Part shown: piece after piece, positions 37,901 through 46,108 of the stretch
Numbering within the stretch: the first letter of the stretch is position 1
How the letters are laid out: each line of letters starts with the position of its first letter
Source of the DNA: Sphingobacterium phlebotomi
GTDB taxonomy: Bacteria; Bacteroidota; Bacteroidia; Sphingobacteriales; Sphingobacteriaceae
Length of the DNA: 64,000 nucleotides
Assembly (NCBI RefSeq): GCF_008180195.1
Contig: NZ_VTAV01000003.1
Span: forward strand, 367,827 to 431,826
Direction of reading: 5' to 3'
The notes under the pieces: model-generated
What the model saw: the letters and a program-made list of their open reading frames with translations, nothing else
Database searches by the model: none
Told to the model about the DNA's origin: nothing
Position numbers and translations under genes: made by a program

Positions 37901-39170
37901 GCAAGGAGGTCGGGTTTGGATCCACGTATCGACGACAACCGAAATATCAGGAAAAGGAATTGTACGCCTGGAGATTGGTGACGATGGCCCGGGCATTACG
38001 GAAGAAGACCTGCCTTTTATTTTTGAGCTCTTTTACCAAAGTAAAAGTCCATTGGCTGCTAAGAATCGATATGGTAGTGGCTTGGGCTTGGCCCTCACAC
38101 GTGATATCATCCGCCTACATGGAGGAAAGATTAACGCGAGCAGTCAGCATGAGAAATTATCAACAGATTCATTTACGGTCTTCACGTTAGAGATGCATGT
38201 TGGAAACGCACATTTTGATACCGACAAGGTAGATTTTGTTGACACGATAAAGGAGGAAGCTAATACGGTGTTGCCAGAAAAAGCACCTATGGATTTTCTG
38301 ACCGACGGCATATTAAATGACGGGTCGAATGTTGAAAAGGAAACAGACTCGGCATTGGTACTTGTGGTAGACGATAACGATGATATTCTACAATTCTTGC
38401 AACAGGAGTTGGTAAAGGAATATACGGTCGTTACTGCACATGACGGCGAACAAGCTTGGGATATTGTACGTAAGAGATTACCGGATGTGGTGATCTCCGA
38501 CGTTATGATGCCCAACATGGATGGTGTTTGTCTGACGACCTTGATAAAGAGTAACGAAATGACAGCTCACATTCCCGTAATATTGCTTACGGCATTGAGC
38601 TCGGAGGAGGATATGTTAGTAGGAATGGGTGCTGGATCGGATGATTACCTGACCAAACCTGTTCACATGGACTTGCTGATGATCAAAATCCAAAATATTC
38701 TCTATACGAAGAAAAGTGTACGGCGTTGGTTTATCCGCAAATATATGCTGGCTACGGAGGATAAACGAAGTGAGAAGCCAAACGAAGAACAGCTGTTTTT
38801 AAATCGTATTGTTAACGTTATTGAAAGCCGGCTATCCAGTGAAGATCTCAATGTTATGCAATTATCCTCTGAGTTGGGTATGAGCAGACCTGTACTGTAT
38901 AAAAAAATTAAACAACTTACGGGGATGAGTATCATAGAACTGATCAATATGCTACGTTTGAGACGGGCAACGGAGCTTTTCGATCGCGAATCATTAGGGA
39001 TAAGTGACATTGCTTACCAAGTAGGGTATTCGGATCCGAAATGGTTTAGTAAAACCTTTAAATCGTATTATGGTATTACGCCAAAGAGATTTGCGGAAAT
39101 GGCGCCGGCGGAAAAAGCGCGGATTATCGACGAGCATAACCTATTTCATATTTTTCAAACCCGTAACTAG
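34926..39170 (+). CDS. Hybrid two-component system sensor/regulator of the polysaccharide locus
   Basis: A 1414-residue single-chain regulator. ATG 34926 was preferred to an upstream TTG because it starts a signal peptide (SLKISLLCLCLISKFLHAQ). Residues about 30-700 are periplasmic Reg_prop blades (repeats such as LWVGTYTGGLNLF and LWIGTYGGGLNV). Y_Y_Y follows at about 730-795 and a membrane segment at about 812-834. HisKA contains HISHELRTPLTLIL with H869. The ATPase carries DDGPGITEEDLPFIFELF and YGSGLGLALTRDI. The receiver has phospho-acceptor D1192 in SDVMMPNMDG. The AraC-type HTH ends YSDPKWFSKTFKSYYGITP. It would bind a glycan breakdown product in the periplasm and activate the susCD operon. 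It is intact. Confidence 0.95.
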   Translation: MKISLKISLLCLCLISKFLHAQPFADQVKFVHISTKDGLSQSSIFAIAQDHLDLMWVGTRDGLNKYDAHRFVTYRNVLSDSTSLSDNYVTAVYEDSDNRLWIGTGQGINLYDRKSDRFLRVPLVGRGSPEPFIYAIDQDRNGNVWFCSSAGLFLLKSNPENQLQCFLVFNGRNIAGHTFPPGSGNVQQVYQDSRGRHWLSTTNGVYVFEGLSRQSTPQLIYDIQQRRGALNSADVRFVYEMKPGIFWMGTKEGGINVYEEEKDTFRYITNDGSAGNRQASLSSNDVRSLVRDRQGGYWIGTINGLNYYDEKLGFISFLKDQYDTYSLADNSIRPIFQDRRGSIWVGTYYGGISIFDRDLAKFRHYGKNGQDDHLSYSVVSGIVQDRQGGFWIGYEGGGLDYMTTNRRVKRHYKHKREDPRSLTNNHVKHIYLDSEDNLWVGTYTGGLNLFKKDGQGFVHYKHDPDDISSLSNNNVYSITEDKVGNLWIGTYGGGLNVKKAGTEGYFESYRSTNKEQYRLGSDLIRIVYLDSRENLWVGTEDGLHVKWAGADRFDVFHPQADNSHSISGNVILSVYEDEKGRLWIGTSMDGLNEFRYATKDFRRIGTENGLPGNNVVGIAEEDGILWLSTNKGICAFDPSTDEIVSYNLKDGLYGNEFSVGAVCHSREGELLLGGTHGITAFYPSKISRSRFRPKMIFSEVRVHNKVLLPESNQLSNQHISMAKELRLSHRDNNVSIDFATLNYITPEKNKYAYRLEGLEEDWNYVNFPTATYTNLHPGTYILEVKGTTNDGVWSDEVGKLRLVVLPPWWATWWAYTTYIVTFLVVLLMVWRFFNARRELKYQLRLKQLEAVNEKKMADIKANFYTHISHELRTPLTLILGPVHQMLSEMAENDPRRSTLQVVRQNTQRLLRLVNELLDSRKNELNLVRLNVSEYPLLDLVQEVLASFQEEIRAKNVVVEWKYKEPLPVIWFDYMQMEKVFFNLLGNALRFVPQGGRVWIHVSTTTEISGKGIVRLEIGDDGPGITEEDLPFIFELFYQSKSPLAAKNRYGSGLGLALTRDIIRLHGGKINASSQHEKLSTDSFTVFTLEMHVGNAHFDTDKVDFVDTIKEEANTVLPEKAPMDFLTDGILNDGSNVEKETDSALVLVVDDNDDILQFLQQELVKEYTVVTAHDGEQAWDIVRKRLPDVVISDVMMPNMDGVCLTTLIKSNEMTAHIPVILLTALSSEEDMLVGMGAGSDDYLTKPVHMDLLMIKIQNILYTKKSVRRWFIRKYMLATEDKRSEKPNEEQLFLNRIVNVIESRLSSEDLNVMQLSSELGMSRPVLYKKIKQLTGMSIIELINMLRLRRATELFDRESLGISDIAYQVGYSDPKWFSKTFKSYYGITPKRFAEMAPAEKARIIDEHNLFHIFQTRN

Positions 39171-39197
39171 AGAGATTATCTAAACGGAGTCTGTAAA

Positions 39198-39612
39198 TTA
39201 TAAAATAAATAAGCCTCGAATTTTGTTGATCTCATTTTAGGGAACAGGATACCAGTAATACTGCTTCAACCAACGACGGTCTTCCAGACGGGTACGACGA
39301 TAATAGGAATCTGACGAACCCAGATCGCGTGTCGGGGTTGTTTCATCACCGGTGGTCATGAGAACGTTGTCGAATCCGTTCATGTTCATGCCGTGCATAC
39401 GCGTTATATCACCGTTTACGCCGCCCTTGTCCGGCTGATTGGAAGCTTCTGGATCAGCGATCATCCAACGACGTATATCAAACCACCGTTGTCCCTCGCC
39501 GACTAGCTCCGCGCGTCTTTCCTGCACAATGGCCTTGAACTGAGCTTCCTTCTTTCCGATGACACCGGTTTTCGACCCGTTCATTTGCATCTCCTGATAA
39601 CCGGGGGTGTTG
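39198..39612 (-). pseudogene. C-terminal fragment of a SusD/RagB-family gene, with a nonsense stop
   Basis: The reading frame holds IVQERRAELVGEGQRWFDIR and LKQYYWYPVP, the conserved C-terminus of SusD proteins. About 400 N-terminal residues are missing and there is no start or signal peptide. At 39237-39239 TAA interrupts what would read PVP-Q-NEI; the frame continues NEINKIRGL to a second stop at 39198-39200. This fits a CAA-to-TAA mutation. The truncated 5' end abuts an unrelated fragment on the other strand. Confidence 0.8.
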
Positions 39613-39795
39613 AATACAGAGCTGCGTATTTATGCCCTCATGCGGCTCGGTATTACAGATAGCATTAAAATACCTGATTTTCTGGGATATTCCGTAAATA
39701 CAATATATAACTATCGGACAAAAATGAAAAATAAATCTAAGGTATCCCGCAAGGAATTTGAACTCTTTGTCAAGAAAATAGGAGCTTTTAATTAA
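39607..39795 (+). pseudogene. C-terminal fragment of a DUF6377-type regulator
   Basis: Sixty-two residues, [20 protein letters not shown] followed by [20 protein letters not shown]. This is the LuxR-like DNA-binding end of DUF6377 proteins, which normally exceed 500 residues. No upstream portion remains in frame; the + strand sequence is immediately replaced by the reversed SusD fragment. The apparent start is only a GTG and is not a real initiation site. Confidence 0.7.
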
Positions 39796-39809
39796 GGAAA
39801 TAGGCAGTC

Positions 39810-39847
39810 AAAAAGGAAGAGAGACGTAGCGCATAGTCCACGTCTCT
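39810..39847 (-). terminator. Terminator after the DUF2911 gene
   Basis: AGAGACGT (39820-39827) pairs with ACGTCTCT (39840-39847). On the minus strand the stem is followed by CTTCCTTTTT. Confidence 0.65.
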
Positions 39848-39856
39848 ACATTATTT

Positions 39857-40699
39857 TTATTTCGCTTCCTCGAGCACCTGCGTGTTCAATTTTACGTATT
39901 CTTCATTGTTGCCTGCTTTCGCCATAGCAACACCTTCGGTTGCCGTTTTAATGGCACCGGCTTTATCACCTGCCTTCAACTGGATTCTGGCCTTCCAGTA
40001 TTTGATATGAGGTGCTTTTGTATTGCCTTTATCAGCTTCGGTGGCCCATTCAACCGCTTTATTGATGTCCAAATTGTTGTTATAGTAATATTGCGCGGCA
40101 GCAAAATAAGGTTTCTTTTCGCCTTTCATTGCTTCCTCAATACCCGCTATGATTTCCTTAGACTGGTCAACAGCGATCGGGAAGGAAACTTTCGTGCTTT
40201 CCCATGCTAATGTTAGATCTGCACCGGTAGGTGTTACATTTTCAAAGGCTATGGTAAATGTTTCAACCTTATCCGAAAGTTGTTTTGACTTGGCTTGAAA
40301 ACGTAAAAAGTCTTCGCTTTGGTTATACTGGTAAGCTCCCCATTGCTCTACATTCTTGCTCAGAACAACGGTCCAGTCACCTTTGGTCGGAATAGTAAAG
40401 AGGCCATACGTACCTGCGGGAACTTTATTGCCCGCAATGGTAACTTCTTCCTCAAACGTAAGAGACGGTATGCCATTTGCTCCTGTCCGCCAAATTTGGT
40501 CGTAAGGTACCAATCCCCCGAAGATGGTGCGGTTGTTTATGTTTGGCCGCTGGTAGACAAGTGTGACTTTTTTTATGCCGATCCCCTGTTCAATTTTTGT
40601 CGTGCTACTGGCAGGTGGAAATTTCGCCTGCGCTTGCGTCTCTTGTGCCGCAAACAAGATGACGCCGGCAAATACTAAGGATAAGAATGTCTTCTTCAT
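39857..40699 (-). CDS. DUF2911 domain-containing exported protein
   Basis: A 280-residue protein with signal peptide (SLVFAGVILFAAQETQAQA). Residues about 28-170 match DUF2911, with VTLVYQRPNINNRTIFGGLV, DQIWRTGANGIPSLTF and PAGTYGLFTIPTKGDW. The C-terminal ~100 residues are helical and TPR-like (AAAQYYYNNNLDINKAVEWA). The biochemical role of DUF2911 is unknown. It lies 38 nt downstream of a sugar transporter on the same strand, so the two are probably co-transcribed, and is followed by a terminator. Confidence 0.88.
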   Translation of the reverse strand: MKKTFLSLVFAGVILFAAQETQAQAKFPPASSTTKIEQGIGIKKVTLVYQRPNINNRTIFGGLVPYDQIWRTGANGIPSLTFEEEVTIAGNKVPAGTYGLFTIPTKGDWTVVLSKNVEQWGAYQYNQSEDFLRFQAKSKQLSDKVETFTIAFENVTPTGADLTLAWESTKVSFPIAVDQSKEIIAGIEEAMKGEKKPYFAAAQYYYNNNLDINKAVEWATEADKGNTKAPHIKYWKARIQLKAGDKAGAIKTATEGVAMAKAGNNEEYVKLNTQVLEEAK

Positions 40700-40737
40700 A
40701 TGATGTTATTTGTTTATATATGCTAAAATAAGATTTA

Positions 40738-42021
40738 TTATGATTTTTTCCCCACTTTATGGCCGGCAACACCGTAATAAAAGATAAACAAATAACAGGG
40801 AAGGGCTATCCAGTAAGCCGCATGGGACCCTACCATGTGGGCTATTTGCCCGTAGATTAGCGGTATAACAGCTCCACCCGCGATACCCATAACCAATAGG
40901 CCCGAAGCTGCATTGGTGAATCTTCCGACTCCTTTTAATGCCAATGGCCAGATTGCCGGCCATACCAATGAATTAGCCAAACCTAATAAGGCAACAAACG
41001 TAAGAGAAAGCATTCCGTCAGTGAAAACAATCCCTAAGGTAAAGAGGATGCCTAAGATAGCACATGATTTCATTGCTGTTTCTTGTGAGAAATATTTTGG
41101 GATGGCAATGATTCCGATAATGTAACCTAATACCATGGCTCCCATGGTATATCCTGTGAAAACGGTCGCCTTGTCTAAGCTGACACCTTGCGATACACCA
41201 TAAGCAATAATGGTATCACCAGCAAGAACTTCTACACCCACATACATGAACAACGCAATGAAGCCCAATATAACGTGTGGAAAATCCCAGATGCTCTTTT
41301 TGTCTTCTGATATGATATGATGATCGGCTGTTTCTTCTTCATCTCCCTTGACTTCCGGAAGATTTGCACGGGAAATCCAGATAGCTAGAAGCACCAATAC
41401 CACAACGATACCAATGTAAGGATTAACGACCTGTAGCGCGACTTGATCTAATGCTGCCGAATATTGGTCTGCCGGCATCGATTCCACTTGTTTAGCAATC
41501 TTATCGGCCTCGCCGAGGTTTAAGAATAATCCTAGTAAAACTGGAGCAATAGCACCTGCTACTTTATTACAGATACCCATGATACTAATCCGTCTTGCCG
41601 CCGTTTCAACCGGGCCAATAATGGTAATGTAGGGGTTGGAAGCGGTTTGCAAAATAGCTAAACCTCCACCCATCGTAAACAAGCCTACCAAAAAGAGGAG
41701 ATAAGTTCTAGTATAAGCAGCTGGAATAAATAATAGTGCTCCGACTGCCATCACACCCAAAGAGATCGCCATCCCTTTCTTAAACCCGTATTTGTTCAAT
41801 ACCCAGGTAGAGACTGGCGCCATGACTAAATAGGCAATATAAAAAGCAAAAGTTACAAAATAAGATTGTACTTCCGTGAGCTCACAGGCTATTCTAAGAT
41901 ACGGGATCAGTAAAGAGTTTAGCCACGTAGCAAAACCGAAAATAAAGAATAGAGAAGCAATAATAATCATGGGTCCCAGTGAAGATTGACCAGTTTGTTG
42001 TGTTGAGGTTTTCGAATCCAT
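40738..42021 (-). CDS. FucP/GluP-type sugar MFS transporter
   Basis: A 427-residue protein with 12 predicted membrane helices. It has the sugar:H+ symporter signatures of the FucP branch: FIFGFATWLNSLLIPYLR in the first helix, GGGLAILQTASNPYIT in helix 4, and GICNKVAGAIAPVLLG. Members import fucose, glucose/galactose or N-acetylglucosamine. The specific sugar is not clear, although the position close to a polysaccharide locus suggests a monosaccharide released by it. Translation starts at ATG 42021, and the next gene on this strand is DUF2911. Confidence 0.9.
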   Translation of the reverse strand: MDSKTSTQQTGQSSLGPMIIIASLFFIFGFATWLNSLLIPYLRIACELTEVQSYFVTFAFYIAYLVMAPVSTWVLNKYGFKKGMAISLGVMAVGALLFIPAAYTRTYLLFLVGLFTMGGGLAILQTASNPYITIIGPVETAARRISIMGICNKVAGAIAPVLLGLFLNLGEADKIAKQVESMPADQYSAALDQVALQVVNPYIGIVVVLVLLAIWISRANLPEVKGDEEETADHHIISEDKKSIWDFPHVILGFIALFMYVGVEVLAGDTIIAYGVSQGVSLDKATVFTGYTMGAMVLGYIIGIIAIPKYFSQETAMKSCAILGILFTLGIVFTDGMLSLTFVALLGLANSLVWPAIWPLALKGVGRFTNAASGLLVMGIAGGAVIPLIYGQIAHMVGSHAAYWIALPCYLFIFYYGVAGHKVGKKS

Positions 42022-42129
42022 TTGTGGAATATTAGATTTAATATGTGAGTATCAAAATCGAATTACAAGACTAATAAAATATATTGATATTAGGAAACAG
42101 AAAAATATACACAAACGATTGCATTTTGT

Positions 42130-42190
42130 AAAAAAATAAAGAGACTTCATTTGGGGGTGAAGTCTCTCTAAAACCTAAACCGTATCATAA
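42130..42190 (-). ncRNA. Putative small RNA or 3' element, diverged member of a C-rich-loop family
   Basis: On the minus strand a block containing GGTTTAGGTTTTAG leads into AGAGACTTCA/TGAAGTCTCT (10-bp perfect stem, arms 42158-42167 and 42140-42149) with apical loop CCCCCAAA and then TTTATTTTTTT. It could simply terminate the thioesterase operon, whose stop is 127 nt upstream. The TTTAGGTTT block and C-rich loop link it to three closer copies elsewhere in the window. Confidence 0.4.
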
Positions 42191-42293
42191 AACCATATTG
42201 AATGGTGTTTGTATATAGTACAATTAGGACAACAATATAGTTTTAAAAATTTTTATTTTTTTTTAAAAACGTTCGATCATCTCGAATTTGACC

Positions 42294-42731
42294 TCAAGAG
42301 GGTTTCTCTATAATCGCTACGGTAAGCCGGGAAATACAGATAAGAACGTCCTTTTCGTTTTTGATTTTGATATCCCATACATGGCTTTTTTTTCCGATAT
42401 GAAGTGGAGAGCAATAAGCATATAGCGTGCCCTCTGCAACTGATTTTAAATGATTGGCATTTACTTCCATTCCCACGCCCACTAAATGTTGTGGATCAAT
42501 AATGAGGTTGGAAGCAATACTCCCTACCGACTCTGCCAATACAACGGATGCTCCGCCATGTAAAATCCCGAATGGCTGTTTGACTTTGTCGGATATGGGC
42601 ATGGAAGCAATGAGCATATCTTCTCGTACCTCCGTCGCCTGAATGGTGAGATAGCCTGTCATAAACTTGTGGAAGATGCTATTGATCTCCTCCAGTGTAT
42701 AATCTTTAAACCAAATTTTCGACGTTCTCAT
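42294..42731 (-). CDS. Hotdog-fold thioesterase (PaaI/MenI-like)
   Basis: A 145-residue protein typical of the PaaI/YbgC-type hotdog family. The signature PFGILHGGASVVLAESVGS (residues about 53-71) holds the HGG loop and the catalytic Glu position. GVGMEVNANHLKSVAEG is the following strand. It would hydrolyse an acyl-CoA; DHNA-CoA hydrolysis in menaquinone synthesis is one possibility, not shown. Its start overlaps the DinB-like gene by 26 nt, and it is the last gene of a three-gene operon. Confidence 0.85.
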   Translation of the reverse strand: MRTSKIWFKDYTLEEINSIFHKFMTGYLTIQATEVREDMLIASMPISDKVKQPFGILHGGASVVLAESVGSIASNLIIDPQHLVGVGMEVNANHLKSVAEGTLYAYCSPLHIGKKSHVWDIKIKNEKDVLICISRLTVAIIEKPS

Positions 42732-43239
42732 TGTTAAGATAGCGTTCTTTTAAAATAATGCGATGATGCGTCAGATGGCCAGCAATCACATATAGGAAAG
42801 CTTTAACCGTGATGAGCCTGCCCGAAGCCATCCCTTTTCGTTCTAATTCTGTTTCGTTGAATGTGTTGAACAATACGAGGTTTGCTTTCCTAAGATGGAT
42901 GAATTCCTCTTCGATACTGTTCAACGAACGTTCGTTGTGACGACCGTGTTGTACAAATTCGTCCTGCTCAAAGGGAGCCAGTTCCGTCATGTCGTTGCGT
43001 GCAAACCGCAACGCGCGATAAGCCATTATCCGCTCTGTGTCTAAGATGTGGCATAATACTTCTTTGATCGTCCATTTCCCGTCGGCATAGGTGTAATCAC
43101 CTAAATCTTCAGGAATATTTTGGATAAATTCAGGGAAAGTTTCCACCTGCTCGTGTAGCTCTTCCATAACAGAGCCAACCACATTTTCTACGTAGTCACC
43201 GTATATTGCAGGATATTCATCAGACTTGAGTGGGTTCAT
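42706..43239 (-). CDS. DinB-like four-helix protein
   Basis: A 177-residue protein of the DinB/YfiT-like metal-binding fold. The His ligands are seen in LCHILDTERIMAYRAL (N-terminal) and in the pair GHLTHHRIILKERYL near the C-terminus. KWTIKEVLCHILD is the usual DinB_2 signature. These proteins are often damage-related or thiol-dependent transferases, but their role is mostly unknown. The gene overlaps the kinase gene before it by 20 nt and the thioesterase after it by 26 nt. Confidence 0.85.
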   Translation of the reverse strand: MNPLKSDEYPAIYGDYVENVVGSVMEELHEQVETFPEFIQNIPEDLGDYTYADGKWTIKEVLCHILDTERIMAYRALRFARNDMTELAPFEQDEFVQHGRHNERSLNSIEEEFIHLRKANLVLFNTFNETELERKGMASGRLITVKAFLYVIAGHLTHHRIILKERYLNNENVENLV

Positions 43240-44458
43240 AGCGTAAATTACTTTTAAGTATAATCCTAAATGTTGTTCCTTTTCCTAGTTCAGATTCTTT
43301 AACAAATATTTGGCCTTGATGATAATCGACCATACGTTTTGTCAAGCTGAGTCCTAATCCCCAACCACGTTTACGCGTTGTAAAACCAGGTTGGAAAATC
43401 GCATCGAAGTTTGATTTCGACATGCCTTTTCCTGTATCGCTAATGTCTATAAAAATTTCCTCTTTTGCAATGTTATCGATGATGTTAATTGTTATTTTTC
43501 CTTCAGACTCAATTGCATTAACAGCATTTTTTAATAAGTTTTCGATAATCCAGTCGAATAAAGGGATGTTCAATTTTGCTTCCACAGTCTTGTCTCCGGT
43601 AATTTCAAACGTAATTTTTTCGCTGGTTCGTACTTTAAAATATTGAACGAAATCATGTATAACCTGATAAATCACATGATTGGCTAAGGAAGGAATAGAA
43701 CCTATTTTCGAGAAACGATCCGCAACGACTTCCAGACGTTTTACATCTCTTTCCATTTCATTTAGGGAGCTATCATCCTCCGCATCGAATTTAGTACGCA
43801 CCAGCTCTAGCCAGCCCATCAATGATGATATAGGCGTACCAAGTTGATGCGCAGCTTCTTTTGCCATACCCACCCATACGAGGTTTTGTTCGGATTTTTT
43901 GATAGAATTAAAAACCGTATAGGCAATGATGAGAAAAATAGCAATGAGGGAGAGTTGTAGGTAAGGAAAAATACGTAGTTGACGTAATGCAAGAGAATCT
44001 AAATAATAAACAGACCATGTTTCGCCTGTATCCAGCGGGAGTGCAATCGGCGCATGGTTGCGTTTCATCCGGGCCAGCTGTTTTTCAAAATAAACGGGGT
44101 CGTATTCTAATGTGTTGTTGACGGAATCGACCTGTTCTTGAATGTTGGTTTTGTTGGGGTCGAGGTCACGCCAGAAGATGATATTGCCCTTGCTATCCGT
44201 GATAATAGCGGGGATGGATAGACTATCCCGCACCGCATACACGTAGCTGATGAATTGATCATCGACATCGGGCATGGTCATAATACTTCGCGTACTCATG
44301 GCCCAAACTTCAGCCTTGGTGCGCTCAGACTTGGAAAGACTCTTGACCAAATAGTTTGTGTAAAACAGCGACGCCGCCGCAATAAGGGCGGCAAATAGGA
44401 AAAGTAAGAATTTCCAGCGTTGTTTTTGTGTATGTTGATATAGCTTGTCCTGATTCAT
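43220..44458 (-). CDS. Membrane sensor histidine kinase
   Basis: A 412-residue protein. ATG 44458 gives MNQDKLYQHTQKQRWKFLLF and a proper first membrane helix (FLFAALIAAASLFYTNYL). The sensor region is extracytoplasmic (about residues 40-155), and a second helix follows (LSLIAIFLIIAYTVF). The dimerisation/phosphoacceptor motif is AAHQLGTPISSLMGW with H204. The ATPase domain shows ENLLKNAVNAIESEGK, DTGKGMSKSNFDAIFQPGF and WGLGLSLTKRMVDYH. No response regulator is adjacent; the downstream DinB-like and thioesterase genes overlap it. The gene is divergent from gltX. Confidence 0.9.
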   Translation of the reverse strand: MNQDKLYQHTQKQRWKFLLFLFAALIAAASLFYTNYLVKSLSKSERTKAEVWAMSTRSIMTMPDVDDQFISYVYAVRDSLSIPAIITDSKGNIIFWRDLDPNKTNIQEQVDSVNNTLEYDPVYFEKQLARMKRNHAPIALPLDTGETWSVYYLDSLALRQLRIFPYLQLSLIAIFLIIAYTVFNSIKKSEQNLVWVGMAKEAAHQLGTPISSLMGWLELVRTKFDAEDDSSLNEMERDVKRLEVVADRFSKIGSIPSLANHVIYQVIHDFVQYFKVRTSEKITFEITGDKTVEAKLNIPLFDWIIENLLKNAVNAIESEGKITINIIDNIAKEEIFIDISDTGKGMSKSNFDAIFQPGFTTRKRGWGLGLSLTKRMVDYHQGQIFVKESELGKGTTFRIILKSNLRYEPTQV

Positions 44459-44505
44459 CTCTAATGAGATGCAAAATAGGGATTTTTTGCCATTCCTAAA
44501 ATGTG

Positions 44506-44513
44506 TAATTTTG
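44506..44513 (+). promoter_or_regulatory. -7 element directly before gltX
   Basis: TAATTTTG fits TAnnTTTG and ends 5 nt before the ATG at 44519. Transcription would start at or very near the first codon. A TTTG lies 16 nt upstream of it. Confidence 0.6.
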
Positions 44514-44518
44514 TGCCT

Positions 44519-46039
44519 ATGAGTTCGCAACGAAAAGTAAGAGTGCGTTTTGCACCAAGCCCTACAGGCGGTTTACACCTCGGCGGTGTACGCACAGCAT
44601 TGTTTAATTATCTGTATGCTCGTCACCATGGAGGTGATTTTATTTTGAGAATTGAAGATACTGACCAAACTCGATTTGTGTCGGGAGCTGAAGAATACAT
44701 CAACGAATGCTTGGATTGGTGTGGACTTACACCCGATGAAAGTCCGAATAAGCCCGGTGAATATGCTCCTTATCGGCAGAGTGAAAGGAAAGCGACTTAT
44801 CGGCAGTATGCGGAACAATTGGTGCATGACGGATTCGCATATTATGCATTTGATACACCAGAAGAATTAGATGCGTGGCGTAAAGAAGAACCCAATTTTC
44901 GGTATTCACACGAAAACCGTTTGCAACTGCGTAATTCACTGAGCCTATCCAAAGAAGAGACAACGAAATTATTATCTGACGGACATCCGCATACCATTCG
45001 TATTAAAATCCCCGCAGAAGAAACAGTTTCTTTTGAGGATATGATTCGAGGGCGCGTAACATTTGAAACAAGCTTAATAGATGACAAAGTCTTGTTAAAG
45101 GCAGACGGTATGCCAACTTATCATCTAGCGGTTGTAATTGATGACAAAGCAATGGAAATTTCGCATGTCTTCCGGGGCGAGGAATGGCTTCCCTCTGCAC
45201 CTGTGCATATATTACTATGGGAATACCTAGGTTGGAAGGATAGCATGCCGTGCTGGGCACATTTGCCGCTTATATTAAAGCCAGATGGAAACGGTAAGCT
45301 GAGCAAACGTGATGGTGACAGGCTGGGATTTCCGGTATATGCAATGAACTGGACTGATGCGAAATCGGGTGACGTTACAAAAGGATTCCGCGAAATGGGA
45401 TTCTTACCGGAGGCTTTCATTAATATGCTGGCCGTTTTAGGCTGGAATGACGGAACTGAGCAAGAGATTTTTGGTATCGAAGAACTCATTTCGAAGTTCT
45501 CCGTCGATAGAGTTAGTAAAGCCGGTGCGAAATTCGATTTTGAGAAAGCCAAGTGGTTTAACCACGAATGGATAAAGAAAACAGATAATATGGAGATCTT
45601 ACCGCAGATAGAGGGCGTGCTAAATCAACATGGGATCACTTTATATCAGTCAGATTATGTATGGAGGGTGTTGGCTTTGGTTAAGGAACGCATGACCTTT
45701 GTCGAAGATTTTTGGGAACAGGCTTCTTTTTTCTTTACGATACCTGATATCTATGATGTGGATGCGGTAAAACCCAAGTGGAATGCTAGTAAAACCGTAT
45801 TTTTTCAAAATATATTGCATGAATTTGCTGCGATGGAGGAGTGGTCAGCAAGCGATTTAGAACCATTTTTCAAAGGTAAAATTGCCGATTCTGGTATGAA
45901 AATAGGCGAATTGATGATGCCTTTTCGGATTATGCTGGTCGGAGGGAAGTTTGGACCTGATGTATTCCAGATTGCCGAGACATTAGGTAAAGAAGAGGTT
46001 ATTAAGCGTATAGAGAAAGCGTTACCGCATTTTGCGTAA
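44519..46039 (+). CDS. gltX: Glutamate--tRNA ligase
   Basis: A 506-residue class I aminoacyl-tRNA synthetase. The start ATG 44519 was chosen because the -7 element lies just upstream and the upstream in-frame ATG at 44501 precedes it. The N-terminus reads VRVRFAPSPTGGLHLGGVRT, with HLGG as the HIGH motif. ILRIEDTDQTRFV and the KLSKRDGDRLGFPV stretch (KMSKS equivalent) follow, with the anticodon-binding helical domain to the end. It charges tRNA-Glu. A bidirectional terminator follows. Confidence 0.95.
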   Translation: MSSQRKVRVRFAPSPTGGLHLGGVRTALFNYLYARHHGGDFILRIEDTDQTRFVSGAEEYINECLDWCGLTPDESPNKPGEYAPYRQSERKATYRQYAEQLVHDGFAYYAFDTPEELDAWRKEEPNFRYSHENRLQLRNSLSLSKEETTKLLSDGHPHTIRIKIPAEETVSFEDMIRGRVTFETSLIDDKVLLKADGMPTYHLAVVIDDKAMEISHVFRGEEWLPSAPVHILLWEYLGWKDSMPCWAHLPLILKPDGNGKLSKRDGDRLGFPVYAMNWTDAKSGDVTKGFREMGFLPEAFINMLAVLGWNDGTEQEIFGIEELISKFSVDRVSKAGAKFDFEKAKWFNHEWIKKTDNMEILPQIEGVLNQHGITLYQSDYVWRVLALVKERMTFVEDFWEQASFFFTIPDIYDVDAVKPKWNASKTVFFQNILHEFAAMEEWSASDLEPFFKGKIADSGMKIGELMMPFRIMLVGGKFGPDVFQIAETLGKEEVIKRIEKALPHFA

Positions 46040-46059
46040 CGGTAAATTATAAGTAAAAT

Positions 46060-46088
46060 AAAAAAGGGAGCTAAAGGCTCCCTTTTTT
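46060..46088. terminator. Bidirectional terminator between gltX and the kelch gene
   Basis: GGGAGC (46066-46071) pairs with GCTCCC (46077-46082). Six A precede it and six T follow it, so it works in both directions. Confidence 0.88.
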
Positions 46089-46108
46089 ATTTTACTTAAT
46101 TCCTATGA

